DNA of 64,000 nt from Pseudoalteromonas luteoviolacea (lineage in GTDB: Bacteria; Pseudomonadota; Gammaproteobacteria; Enterobacterales; Alteromonadaceae): the NCBI RefSeq assembly GCF_001750165.1, contig NZ_CP015411.1, positions 1,826,001-1,890,000 on the forward strand, given 5' to 3'. Below are positions 35,656 to 44,843 of the stretch, in pieces. The position numbers were made by a program, and so were the translations under genes. A model generated the notes under the pieces. That model saw only the letters and a list, made by a program, of their open reading frames with translations. It was not told where the DNA came from and ran no database searches. The first letter of the stretch is position 1. Each line of letters starts with the position of its first letter.

Positions 35656-36069
35656 ATGCTAGGAAGTTTTCAGCAAACAGGAGATCGGGTATCAATAGGT
35701 CTCGCTTTGTTGTGCTTAGCACATTGTCTATTATTACCGTTAATGGTTTTAGCACTGCCATTTTTAGCGACCAGTTTTCTAAAAGAGGAAGCATTTCATC
35801 AAATGTTGTTGGTAGGCGTTTTGTTAACCAGTGTTGTGGCTTTATATAGTGGTTGCAAAACTCATCGTAAATGGCAAATTTTTGGTGGTGGTATTGTCGG
35901 GTTGGCTGTTTTGACTGTTGCTGCACTATTTGGACATGATTGGTTTGGAGAGTTTGGAGAGTTTGGAGAGTTTGGGGAGTCTATTTTAACGGTTATTGGC
36001 AGTGTAATTGTTGCTTATAGCCATCTTCTTAATATTAAAACATGCAGAAGCACATCATGTCATAATTAA
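35656..36069 (+). CDS. MerC-domain membrane protein with FGE repeats
   Basis: 137 residues with four hydrophobic segments and the MerC-type layout: 'GDRVSIGLALLCLAHCLLLP', with a Cys-x2-His-Cys pattern in the first helix. MerC proteins are associated with mercury transport, but stand-alone chromosomal members like this have no mer genes nearby and their substrate is uncertain. Residues about 95-107 are a tandem GEF GEF GEF GES run, coded by a 9-base repeat (TTTGGAGAG-type) at about 35943-35980, just before the last helix. The C-terminal tail carries two Cys and a His. A terminator follows at 36085. Confidence 0.65.
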   Translation: MLGSFQQTGDRVSIGLALLCLAHCLLLPLMVLALPFLATSFLKEEAFHQMLLVGVLLTSVVALYSGCKTHRKWQIFGGGIVGLAVLTVAALFGHDWFGEFGEFGEFGESILTVIGSVIVAYSHLLNIKTCRSTSCHN

Positions 36070-36084
36070 CTCAGCTTAATGTAT

Positions 36085-36111
36085 GAAAGCCACTTTTCAT
36101 AAGTGGTTTTC
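36085..36111 (+). terminator. Intrinsic terminator
   Basis: Stem GAAAGCCACTT / AAGTGGTTTTC (one G-U pair) with loop TTCAT, 15 bases after the MerC-like stop. The TTTT in the 3' arm partly serves as the U-run. Confidence 0.6.
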
Positions 36112-36315
36112 AACTTCAGAACTTTCTCCTCATCGCCCTTTATTTTAGCCTTTTTCACAAATAGGTTATTTAATCTCCTTGTACTATGCTCAATGCATTG
36201 GCTTTGTAAAAAGGTGTGTGCGTTGGTGAATTTTAATCATAACTCTCAGTGTGTTATCCAAGTTAGTTTATCGGCATTTCATCCGCTGTATCAATGCGGC
36301 AAGGTAGGTTAACTA

Positions 36316-39300
36316 ATGGAAGGATTTAGAAACTTTGCACGTATTCCCATCGCACTAAAAATTTTTGTTGTCGTTGTTTTTGGTTTATTAGCGCAGGTTG
36401 CGACTTTGCAACTATACACATTAAAGCAAACGACAGACAGCCATTTAACCACTCGTATCGATGAAGTAAAAAGCTTATTTGTTCAGGCTAAATCTGCTAT
36501 TGAATTTATGAATGCACAGAACCGTTTAGATGCGATGGAAGAGTATTTAAGTTTAATGAAGACGCACTCTGAGGTCGCTTTGGCTTTGGTACTAAATCAG
36601 TATGGCGCGGTTGAAACAAGCACCAATCACCGTTTTGTTGGTACCCCGTTAGGAGGGGTTGCACAGAGTTTTGAATTAAAGCCTGAATGGTCAAAACTAA
36701 TAGCTGAAGCTTTATCTTCATCACAAGATCTGACGCTTTTTGACCAAAAATCAAAAATGTTGGTGCTAATTGGGTCAGTTTCCAATACCAAGCCAAATAA
36801 TCCGTCGAAATCTTTGATGATTTTGGCTGATTATTCAAAAGCATCTAGGTATATCCATAATTCGACCATGCACGCCTTTACACCCCTGTTCGTGATCATG
36901 TTGGTCACTGCCTTACTTGTCGCATTTATATTCCATGTTGCTATTCAGAAGCGCTTACAAAAAATCTTCCGCCATTTTGACACTTATAATTCAGAACAAG
37001 ATGTGACACTGATAGAGATTAATGGCATGGATGAACTTAGTGAGCTAGCAAGGAGAAGTAACCGTTTATTCCAAGAACTAGCAAGCAGCCACGCCGCGAC
37101 AAAAGAGCAAAAAGATTACTTTCAGGCATTGTTTGAAGGGATAACAGATGCCGTTGTCATTGTCGATGAAAAGGGCAGTATTTTAGATCTTAATCATGTT
37201 GCAGAGTCTTATTTAAGCGCTCAATTACAACCTCTCGCGCACTTTAACTCGCACTTTAAGTTGTCTCATTTTTGTGATGATGAACAGTTATTAAGCTTAT
37301 CTATTGAGGCTGAAAGAAACCAAGGCAAGAGCGTCAAAAGCTTTTGGTTATTTGAAGATAAGTGGCATGCAATCAACTTGTCAGTCACCAAGCTCAATAT
37401 GAAAAAGCAGACTTTGGCCTGCTATTTGGTTGCGTTCGTCGACCAGCAAAAAGAGTTCGAATTGAACTTACAGCTACAACTCAGTGAGCGTAAGTTTTAC
37501 TCTATTATTGAAAATATTCCCGAAAGTGTCTTTCTGCTGCAAGAAAATACGGAAGTGGCTTACCTCAACAGCCAGTTAAAACGGTTTTTATCTATTGATA
37601 AGTCGATCAAGAACGCAGAGCATTTATTTCAAGCTTGTCCGAAAAACATCGCTGATTTTATCTCACAACGCATGGACTCGGTGATGAGTGGCGAAAGCTA
37701 TATAAGAGAAGAGGTACATTACAAGCACAAAGGGGAAACGTTTTATAGTGCCATTACCTTATTTCCTATTGTTAAAAGATCTGACCGCAAGTTTGCCATG
37801 GCTGGGGTTATTTCTGATATTACTGCGCAAAAGAGAACAGATCATACATTACAACAGACTCAAAAAAGGCTTGCCGGGCTTGTGAGACATGCCCCATTGG
37901 CAATTATTGAATGGGATAAGTCATTAACCATTGTATTTTGTAATCAAGCTGCATCCAGTTTGTTTGGTGTTGGGCAGAACGAACTTGTGGGCAGTAATTT
38001 AGCTGAAGTGGTGACCTCAGAGTTTAATACCGAGTTAGAGAGTTATTTGTTAAGTACCGTCTCAAATGAGTCATCTGCAAAGCAATTGATTGCTATTACA
38101 GATGCACAGGGGCAGCAAAGAGTGACAGAATGGCAAAGCTTTATGGTGTTTGAAACCCAAAATGAGCCGCCTCGATATGCGTCTTTAGTATCTGACATTA
38201 CCATGTTGCACGAGGTTATTGAGTCTTTGGAATTAAAAGAGGCAGAAAAAGACGAAGTGTTGCAATCAATGGTTGACCCTGTGATCACCATTAATGATAA
38301 AGGACAGATCTTAACATTTAACAAAGCAGCGGAGGTTGCGTTCCAGTATCAAGCAGGGAATGTTATCGGTAAAAATGTCAAAATGCTTATGCCTAATGAA
38401 TTTGCCAAACATCACGATACATTTATTTCAAATTACATGACAACAGGCCACAAGCAGGTCATCGGAATTGGTCGACAGGTTGTTGGCCAGCGCGCAGACG
38501 AAAGTGTTTTCCCCATGCATTTATCAATCAGCGAGCTGCCGCTGATGCCAAATGGCGTAAGAAGGTTCATTGGGAACTGTGTTGACCTGACCAATATCAA
38601 AGAAAAAGAAGAGCAGCTTAGGCGCTCTATGAAAATGGATGCACTAGGCAAATTAACAGGTGGTATTGCACATGATTTCAATAATTTAATTGGTATAATG
38701 CTGGGCTATAGCGATATTGTGCTAATGCAACCTGAGCTTGATGAAGATATCGCAAGCCATATCAAAGCGATCATAAAAGCAGGCGAGCGTGCAACTAACT
38801 TAACGCAGAAACTGTTGAACTTTTCGCGCAAGGAAAGTGAATTAACAGAAATATTTTGTTTGAATAATGCGCTTGTGGATAGTCGTCAGCTTTTGGAAAA
38901 GTCACTCAAAGCTGACGTCCGATTGGTGTTTCAGTTAGCTGAAAAGCTTCCCAATGTCAGTGTTGATAAGCATGACTTTGACGACATGATATTAAATTTG
39001 GTTATCAATAGTGTGCATGCAATTGAAGATGCCGGGACAGTGACCGTTTCAACCCAGACCCAACTATATCAAAATGACTTGATCGGTAATTCGCCAAGTC
39101 TCCATGTTAGGTGTGATGTGGTAGACACGGGCACAGGTATTCCTGATGAATATATAGACAGTATATTTGACCCGTTTTTTTCGACAAAAGGAGACAAAGG
39201 CACTGGTCTTGGGCTGAGTCAAGTGTATGCTTTCATTCAACGGAGTAAGGGGCAGGTCGAAGTAAAAACGAGTGAGCAAGGGACGCAATTTTTAATCTAC

Positions 39301-39732
39301 TTCCCTGTGGTGGATTATAAACCCTCTCAAAATCCCCATGTTGAAGTTGCATCCAGCCAAGCTGAGCACACGCCGTTTAAAATTATTGTGGTAGACGATG
39401 AATTATCGCTTGCTGATGTCGTTGCTAAGTTGCTCCGACAAGTAGGGCATCAGGTGGACATTTTTGATAATGGGAGTGATGCACTTCAGGCTATGGCACA
39501 TACCCAGTATGACTTAGTCATTTCTGATGTACTTATGCCTGATTTAAACGGGTTCAGTCTAGCTAAAAAAGCAGTGGAAAGATGCCCAAAAATAAAAATC
39601 CAGATGATAAGTGGCTATGTAGATGTTGAACAAGTTACCGATTTTGATGGGAAACTATATGACAACCTCTTAAGAAAGCCTTTTCGACCGCAAGAATTAC
39701 TTAATCGAGTTGCTCAATTGTGTTCAGAATAG
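36316..39732 (+). CDS. Hybrid histidine kinase with FixL-type haem PAS
   Basis: 1138 residues: membrane segment (about 12-30), periplasmic sensor, membrane segment (about 190-213), HAMP-like stretch, four PAS-type domains (about 270-380, 395-510, 520-635, 645-765), HisKA with 'GGIAHDFNNLIG' (His786), HATPase_c ('DTGTGIP', 'GDKGTGLGLSQV') and a receiver with D1071 ('VISDVLMPDLNG'). The last PAS matches FixL: 'HHDTFISNYMTTGHKQVIGIGRQVVGQR' region, where H700 and R720 sit exactly 20 residues apart, as haem-ligand His200 and Arg220 do in Bradyrhizobium FixL. It probably senses oxygen or another gas. Its 3' end overlaps the convergent regulator by 9 bases. Confidence 0.9.
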   Translation: MEGFRNFARIPIALKIFVVVVFGLLAQVATLQLYTLKQTTDSHLTTRIDEVKSLFVQAKSAIEFMNAQNRLDAMEEYLSLMKTHSEVALALVLNQYGAVETSTNHRFVGTPLGGVAQSFELKPEWSKLIAEALSSSQDLTLFDQKSKMLVLIGSVSNTKPNNPSKSLMILADYSKASRYIHNSTMHAFTPLFVIMLVTALLVAFIFHVAIQKRLQKIFRHFDTYNSEQDVTLIEINGMDELSELARRSNRLFQELASSHAATKEQKDYFQALFEGITDAVVIVDEKGSILDLNHVAESYLSAQLQPLAHFNSHFKLSHFCDDEQLLSLSIEAERNQGKSVKSFWLFEDKWHAINLSVTKLNMKKQTLACYLVAFVDQQKEFELNLQLQLSERKFYSIIENIPESVFLLQENTEVAYLNSQLKRFLSIDKSIKNAEHLFQACPKNIADFISQRMDSVMSGESYIREEVHYKHKGETFYSAITLFPIVKRSDRKFAMAGVISDITAQKRTDHTLQQTQKRLAGLVRHAPLAIIEWDKSLTIVFCNQAASSLFGVGQNELVGSNLAEVVTSEFNTELESYLLSTVSNESSAKQLIAITDAQGQQRVTEWQSFMVFETQNEPPRYASLVSDITMLHEVIESLELKEAEKDEVLQSMVDPVITINDKGQILTFNKAAEVAFQYQAGNVIGKNVKMLMPNEFAKHHDTFISNYMTTGHKQVIGIGRQVVGQRADESVFPMHLSISELPLMPNGVRRFIGNCVDLTNIKEKEEQLRRSMKMDALGKLTGGIAHDFNNLIGIMLGYSDIVLMQPELDEDIASHIKAIIKAGERATNLTQKLLNFSRKESELTEIFCLNNALVDSRQLLEKSLKADVRLVFQLAEKLPNVSVDKHDFDDMILNLVINSVHAIEDAGTVTVSTQTQLYQNDLIGNSPSLHVRCDVVDTGTGIPDEYIDSIFDPFFSTKGDKGTGLGLSQVYAFIQRSKGQVEVKTSEQGTQFLIYFPVVDYKPSQNPHVEVASSQAEHTPFKIIVVDDELSLADVVAKLLRQVGHQVDIFDNGSDALQAMAHTQYDLVISDVLMPDLNGFSLAKKAVERCPKIKIQMISGYVDVEQVTDFDGKLYDNLLRKPFRPQELLNRVAQLCSE

Positions 39733-40893
39733 CTCTGGTTTATTGGAACTGAAGTCAATATTAGTATCGGCCTCTGGCACCGATGTTTTCTCCATTGCGA
39801 AGTACTTTTCTGTTTGCTCAATGACGTTTGTTAGGTTTGTCTTGAGTAGATCCATTCTCGGCTCAAGGGCACTGAGTTTTTTGGCCTCTTTGGCAATGAG
39901 GTTCGCGATGAAAAGCTCTTGCTCTTCGGTTAAATCGAGAATATGAAAACTGGAAGAAATCTGTTGATTTAAATCGTTTGTAACATCAAGTATTAAGCTT
40001 TTATATTCGTCAGAAATACTTTGTAAAGAGCTTATTCCACTGGTGATGTCCAAAACAATTTGCTCCATAGCTTGCTGACGCGCCAAATCTAACAATTTGG
40101 ACTCAACCCCTTCAATAATCGCGACAGAAATATCTTGAATGGCGCCGCTTTCTTCTGGTGACTCTGGCATATTCTTGATTAAGAAAGAGACATTTTTTTC
40201 ATTAACAATTAGACGCCTACCAAAGTGATGTAATCTGCCTTTGGAGCGAAGTAATTCAAAAATATTTTGCTCAATCGGGCTTATTTGTGACTCATTTGGA
40301 CCATAAAATTGCATACTGCCTTGGTTTATCATAATGCTACTGAGCATACCTAGCTGCTTCATGGTAGAAAAAAACTGGTTAACGACTTGCTGTTGGTTTC
40401 TGCATTGATTGAGTAATTTAAAAAATTGCATGACCAAGCTGTAATGAGAGGCTTGCTGCATTGAAGACAGAGCGAGTGTGATGGACTCTTGTTCACTGGC
40501 TTTTAAAGTGGTTTGTGACTGAATAAATTCACTGACCTTTTGTACTTTGGTGACAAGCTCCTTCATCTGGAAAGGTTTAGCAATGAAATCATCAGCGCCT
40601 ACGTCAAAGGCACGTAATCTCATATCTAAGTTGTTGTATCCAGACACTAAAAAGACAGCACAATTTGTTGTAGATAACTCAGTTTTAATTTTTTCACATG
40701 CAGCCAAGCCATCTATACCTGGCATACTAATATCCATTAAAACGACTTGTGGTGTGAAATGTTCAAGAATGTCATAAGCTTGTGTCGCCGAGTCTGCTTG
40801 TTCGCACACAAAAAAAGGTTTTAAGGCGGCGGTGATCATATCCCTTACAGCTTGTTCATCGTCAACAATAAGCACCTTAGCTTTGTCTGCCAT
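39724..40893 (-). CDS. Response regulator with unfamiliar output region
   Basis: 389 residues. The N-terminal receiver (1-125) is canonical: DD at 11-12, D54 in 'VVLMDISMPGIDG', 'LVSGYN' and Lys in 'FIAKPFQ'. The remaining ~260 residues begin with a helix, continue with a GAF-like mixed region ('SHYSLVMQFFKLLNQCRNQQQVV' at its front; 'RLHHFGRRLIVNEKNVSFLIKNM') and end in long helices. I know no named domain for it. The 62.2-kb regulator shares the same layout and pattern. ATG 40893 fits the receiver start and has AGGGG upstream. It is convergent with the haem-PAS hybrid kinase, a possible partner. Confidence 0.8.
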   Translation of the reverse strand: MADKAKVLIVDDEQAVRDMITAALKPFFVCEQADSATQAYDILEHFTPQVVLMDISMPGIDGLAACEKIKTELSTTNCAVFLVSGYNNLDMRLRAFDVGADDFIAKPFQMKELVTKVQKVSEFIQSQTTLKASEQESITLALSSMQQASHYSLVMQFFKLLNQCRNQQQVVNQFFSTMKQLGMLSSIMINQGSMQFYGPNESQISPIEQNIFELLRSKGRLHHFGRRLIVNEKNVSFLIKNMPESPEESGAIQDISVAIIEGVESKLLDLARQQAMEQIVLDITSGISSLQSISDEYKSLILDVTNDLNQQISSSFHILDLTEEQELFIANLIAKEAKKLSALEPRMDLLKTNLTNVIEQTEKYFAMEKTSVPEADTNIDFSSNKPELF

Positions 40894-41103
40894 AGCGCAC
40901 ATACCCCTAAACTTAGCTTTATATTGCAATTAATTATCTTGACTATCATCAGCATAGTGTACAACCGAGACATATGCTAAGTATTTAGTTCTACTTGGGG
41001 CCAAGGATTTAAGTTGCATGTGCAAGAAGGGCGGGGTTTTATGCGATAAAGGTTGTGTGGGTGTACAATCAATTTTGTGTTTTAATTGACATAAGCCTTT
41101 AGA

Positions 41104-41128
41104 GAGTGAGCACTTTACAGGCTCACTC
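41104..41128. terminator. Hairpin downstream of the secreted peptidase
   Basis: A perfect 8-bp stem GAGTGAGC / GCTCACTC with a 9-base loop, 11 bases past the peptidase stop. No strong U-run follows; probably a transcript end. Confidence 0.45.
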
Positions 41129-41138
41129 ATCAGTTATA

Positions 41139-42680
41139 TTAATAAGGCAATTGACCACCGTTATTGATGAATGTGGCGTACTCTTGCCACAGTTCATCTA
41201 CACCTCTGCCCAAAGTCTGCTGGAAAGCGGCATCAAAAGACCAAGTGTAATTACCTAAATCTTTAGCTGCTTTATTGAACTTATATAAAAAGTCAGCATC
41301 GTGTGTCACGCGGACATAATGCAAGAAGAAACCCGTAGTGGTGTAGCCACCCAGCCATTTTTTAGGGTCGGTCACATTAGGCGTACGAGTTTTGTGTAGG
41401 CCTTCACCAATTCTCACTGCATCAGCAAGCCCTTCAGTATACGCCCAGTAGGCTTTTCCATCTCCATAGTTGTCGTGAGTCAGTGGAGAATTGTTATATC
41501 CATGTGTTACCTCATGAGACAAAATGCCGTCGATTTCATCGCGAATAGCTGCATCTGAGTTACCACTGTCACGGTAAATTTTCTCTAGGTGACTGGTGCT
41601 TACAACAATGGTCATTTCGCCAGAGCCATCTTGTCCCATCTTGTATGCAACAAACTCATTGCCCCAATGATCTTTCGCTCTAAGCTCAAATTGCAGGTTT
41701 CTAAAACGATTTGATTCAACCGGGTCGCGATACAGGATTTTAGCCACATCAACACAGCGATTGGCCATATGTCCAGCAGGATCTGAGATGATACGTTTGA
41801 ATAAAATGGACCCTTGCGTTTGAGGATCTACATCGACAAAGTTTACTTGTGGCTTTTTCCATTCTCCATTTGGTGGAGTGGTTGTCTCTTCTTTTATATT
41901 AATGGTGTAGCTGGTATTAGAGTATCCATATACGGACACATACACATCGTTACCTTGTAAGGTGCATGACTCATTGGCATCTGGCGTTGTGCTGCTACAG
42001 TCAAATACTTGTGTGGTTGGTTGAGCTGCGTTTCTCATGTACAGATCGGCATCACCCGTACCAGAGGTTGTTGCAATGATTTTATTGGCAACATTAAACG
42101 GGCCAAAGTGCTGCCATTGACCTGCGTTTAAGCTATTGCTTTGCGTGATAGGTAGGCTACTTGGTGGCGTTATATTTTCGGCAAACATCTCGATTTCAGC
42201 GATTTGCAGTATGTTTGCGCCATTGGTTGATGACACATCTACTTTTACAAATGCAAAGCTTTGTGGGTTAGCGACCGTGAATTGCTTTGTTTGATAGCGT
42301 GCATTGAAAGATTGGTTATAACGCGTGTCGAGTACCACCCAGTTAATGCCGTCATTTGAACCTTGCAGCTGCCAGTCTTGCGGGTCACGACTTGGTGCAT
42401 CATTTGCTGAGGTGATGCTGTAAGAGGTAACTTTTTGTGGCTGTGAAAACTGATAGCTTATCCAACCTGAAGATGAAAAGGTCAACCATTTGCTGTAATT
42501 ATTGTTATCAAAGGCTTTGGTTTTCTCTTCAAAAGTGCCATTTTCACCGGATGCGGATATGGCATTTGGGTCATCAGAAGTCAGATCCGTTTGCGCAGCC
42601 GCCGAGGTGGAAAGTAAAGCACCAAGCAAACAGGCTAGGCTGGTTTTTTTTAGTGAACTTTGTTTTATTTGCGTTTTCAT
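41139..42680 (-). CDS. Secreted zinc peptidase with F5/8C and PPC domains
   Basis: 513 residues: signal peptide (cleavage after SAAA, about 30), an F5/8 type C (discoidin) domain (about 45-170; 'SGWISYQFSQPQKVTSYSI', 'DPQDWQLQGSNDGINW'), a bacterial pre-peptidase C-terminal domain (about 185-260; 'DADLYMRN', 'YVSVYGYSNTSYTI'), and a basic-secretory-protein (BSP)-type metallopeptidase domain with HExxH in 'LSHEVTHGYNN' and the downstream 'YWAYTEGLADAVR'. It probably binds surface glycans and cleaves proteins outside the cell. ATG 42680 begins the signal peptide and has AGGG 8 bases upstream; an upstream ATG at 42704 is less likely. Confidence 0.85.
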   Translation of the reverse strand: MKTQIKQSSLKKTSLACLLGALLSTSAAAQTDLTSDDPNAISASGENGTFEEKTKAFDNNNYSKWLTFSSSGWISYQFSQPQKVTSYSITSANDAPSRDPQDWQLQGSNDGINWVVLDTRYNQSFNARYQTKQFTVANPQSFAFVKVDVSSTNGANILQIAEIEMFAENITPPSSLPITQSNSLNAGQWQHFGPFNVANKIIATTSGTGDADLYMRNAAQPTTQVFDCSSTTPDANESCTLQGNDVYVSVYGYSNTSYTINIKEETTTPPNGEWKKPQVNFVDVDPQTQGSILFKRIISDPAGHMANRCVDVAKILYRDPVESNRFRNLQFELRAKDHWGNEFVAYKMGQDGSGEMTIVVSTSHLEKIYRDSGNSDAAIRDEIDGILSHEVTHGYNNSPLTHDNYGDGKAYWAYTEGLADAVRIGEGLHKTRTPNVTDPKKWLGGYTTTGFFLHYVRVTHDADFLYKFNKAAKDLGNYTWSFDAAFQQTLGRGVDELWQEYATFINNGGQLPY

Positions 42681-43085
42681 ATATTCAACCCTGTATCGTT
42701 CCAAAAAAATTTGATTGTGGCTAGTCCCAATATTGTTTGGCTCGTTGTTTATTTTATTTTTTTGCTCGATTCATAATTGCCAAAAAAATTGGAACGGTTT
42801 AAATGATTGGTTGTATTTTGAACTTTGTCAAAGGTTTTTTACAATTTTATAACTGAGATGTGTGGATTGTGAGCTAATTGACGTGATATTTGGAATTGTT
42901 TTGCGGTCTTCTGTGTGTTTTTTGAACTTTTTTATTCTTGTTTATTGATATGAAAAGTATATATTTTTCATAGGGGTAACTCTGATACCATTTTACAGTG
43001 CGCGGGATAATCAATAAAATGAAATCACTAACTTAGAGGTAGCTGTTGCTGCTTTGATAAAATGAAAAAATTACAGGAGTGACCT
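42681..43085. other. Divergent intergenic region
   Basis: 405 AT-rich bases between the peptidase and the GNAT gene, with long T and A runs. It should contain both promoters. I see no repeat or RNA structure worth naming. Confidence 0.35.
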
Positions 43086-43520
43086 ATGGCTTGCGTAATT
43101 GAGCGGGGAAGTATTGACGAGCTCATGGAGATTGAAAATCAAATTCCTGAGTTTTCGACACCAAAAACAAAACAGCTTATAGAAACCCGCTTACAAGGTA
43201 AAAAAGTATTGCTGCTGGTTGCGAAAAGAGATGGCAAGCCTATCGCATATAAGCTTGGGTACGCCATCGAAGAGAAACATTTTTACAGTTGGCTCGGTGC
43301 GGTTGTGCCAGAGTTTAGAGGTGAGGGTTTCGCTCAAACATTGTTAAATGAACAAGAGCGGTGGTGTAGGGCTTCGGGTTTTGAAAGTATCACAGTTAAG
43401 TCGATGAATAGATTTAAAAATATGCTAATGATGCTATTAAAAAACAATTATAGAATTGTGGCGTGCCACCCACTACAAGATGGCACAGACAGTAAGATTC
43501 ACTTTTTAAAGACGCTATAG
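43086..43520 (+). CDS. GNAT-family acetyltransferase
   Basis: 144 residues with the GNAT core. The acetyl-CoA loop is 'VVPEFRGEGFAQTLLNEQ' (R-G-E-G-F-A) around residue 75-92, preceded by 'SWLGA' and followed by the motif-B region 'SMNRFKNMLMMLLKNNYRI'. Substrate unknown. AGGAG lies 6 bases before ATG 43086. Convergent with the DMT transporter. Confidence 0.82.
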   Translation: MACVIERGSIDELMEIENQIPEFSTPKTKQLIETRLQGKKVLLLVAKRDGKPIAYKLGYAIEEKHFYSWLGAVVPEFRGEGFAQTLLNEQERWCRASGFESITVKSMNRFKNMLMMLLKNNYRIVACHPLQDGTDSKIHFLKTL

Positions 43521-43533
43521 ATTGTTATGAACG

Positions 43534-44397
43534 TCACTTTTGGGGGGCCGCATTTTTTTCAAAAAAGTAATTGATAAATAAAGCGGCACAAATAATGCTG
43601 CTGCCTAGCGATAGTGACAACAGATCTGCTTGTCGATTCCAGATGATGATGTTGACTAAGACACCTGCGGGGATCAAGACGTTGTTCATAATTGCTAAGT
43701 TACCAACGGAAACCAGTGTAGCACCTTTGTTCCATAGGAAGTAGCCGAGCCCCGAGGCGATGAGTCCTAGGTAGATTAATATGCCCCATTGTAGCTCCGT
43801 GGTTGGCAGTTTTTCACTGTTGCCAAGTAGTGCATAACTCAGCCCTGAGACAATCAGGGCGCCTAAAAAGAAAAAGCCAAAGCAGGTATGTTGTGGGGGC
43901 AAAGGCGCTTGCGTTGGTAGTCTTTTATACAAAACCTGTCCAAGCGCAAAACATAGATTGGCGCCTTGGACCAGCAATAGCCCAAACCAGAAATCTTCAT
44001 TTATGCTCGCTTGGCGAATAGTAATTGCACCTGCTGTGGCGAGTAAAGCCACGAATAGGTAATGTAGTTGAAGCTTTTTTTCAAGTAAGTCATTAATAAC
44101 TGTGATGTAAACGGGCGTCATGACGGTAAATAATAGCACTTCAGGTACACTTAAATAGAGAAAAGAGTGATAGTAAAAGCCGTACATTAGACCAATTTGA
44201 ATTGCACCTATTGCCATCAATGTCAGTGCGATGCGTGCTGATACATTTGATAACTTTGTGAATGGTAAAAAAACCAGGAACGCAATTGCTACTCTGCTAA
44301 AAGCTGCGAACCAAGAGTCGACTTGACCCGCGAGGTAAACGCCAATCAAACTGAAAGAAAATGCCCAAACCAAGGTAACAAAAGAGAGATAGTACAT
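43534..44397 (-). CDS. EamA/DMT-family transporter
   Basis: 287 residues with about ten membrane helices in two EamA repeats. The first opens 'YYLSFVTLVWAFSFSLIGVYL'. The second contains 'GILIYLGLIASGLGYFLWNKGA', the common second-repeat signature. Members export amino acids, nucleotide sugars or other metabolites. Substrate unknown. It stands alone on the minus strand. Confidence 0.83.
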   Translation of the reverse strand: MYYLSFVTLVWAFSFSLIGVYLAGQVDSWFAAFSRVAIAFLVFLPFTKLSNVSARIALTLMAIGAIQIGLMYGFYYHSFLYLSVPEVLLFTVMTPVYITVINDLLEKKLQLHYLFVALLATAGAITIRQASINEDFWFGLLLVQGANLCFALGQVLYKRLPTQAPLPPQHTCFGFFFLGALIVSGLSYALLGNSEKLPTTELQWGILIYLGLIASGLGYFLWNKGATLVSVGNLAIMNNVLIPAGVLVNIIIWNRQADLLSLSLGSSIICAALFINYFFEKNAAPQK

Positions 44398-44630
44398 AGA
44401 ATTAAAGTAAATTTTTTAGCTATGGTAAAAGGTCGCAGACAATAAATCGAGCGAAAGGTAAAAAAAGTTAGTTATTAGTCTGAATGAACTGCGGTCTTAG
44501 CTTAGTTTATATGAATCATCGAAAAAACCGAACTAATTAACCGTTATAATATGATTTTAATTTACTACCTAATCGCTACAATGAAGTTGTTTTCACATTT
44601 ATCCCTTTCATGATTACCCATGATGTGTTT
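44398..44630. other. Intergenic, possible small-RNA locus
   Basis: 233 bases with no gene on the + strand, yet a strong + strand terminator follows directly at 44631. A TATAAT box lies at 44545-44550. A transcript from about 44557 to 44660 of about 100 bases would fit a small RNA. No -35 box is clear, so this is a weak call. Confidence 0.3.
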
Positions 44631-44660
44631 AAGGCCACCATTTAATGGTGGCCTTTTTAT
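44631..44660 (+). terminator. Strong intrinsic terminator without an upstream gene
   Basis: AAGGCCACCA / TGGTGGCCTT 10-bp stem, loop TTTAA, U-run TTTTTATTT. No + strand gene ends within 1 kb upstream. On the minus strand it would lie upstream of the DMT gene and end no known gene. Confidence 0.75.
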
Positions 44661-44843
44661 TTCCGTTTTATTGTTTTTTATTGCTTATCTGGGTCAATGG
44701 CGTTTTGTGCTGCCATTACACTTTTGTACATTTTTATTCTCCTTTGTTCATCTTACGCTAAACTTCAATCTTGCATTTTAGCCCCACGTGGCGTGAATGA
44801 TGTTTCACTGGTAGCGCCTGGTACTGTTGTTAGGAGTTTTAAA

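Noticed and set aside
35511..35849. 112-codon frame overlapping the start of the MerC-like gene
   Set aside because: Shadow frame; the MerC-like frame has the ribosome site and the membrane-protein pattern.
36103..36312. 69-codon frame between the MerC-like gene and the hybrid kinase
   Set aside because: Starts inside a terminator hairpin, no ribosome site, no recognisable product.
42437..42724. Frames opposite the secreted peptidase N-terminus
   Set aside because: Antisense shadows of the signal peptide and F5/8C domain coding region.
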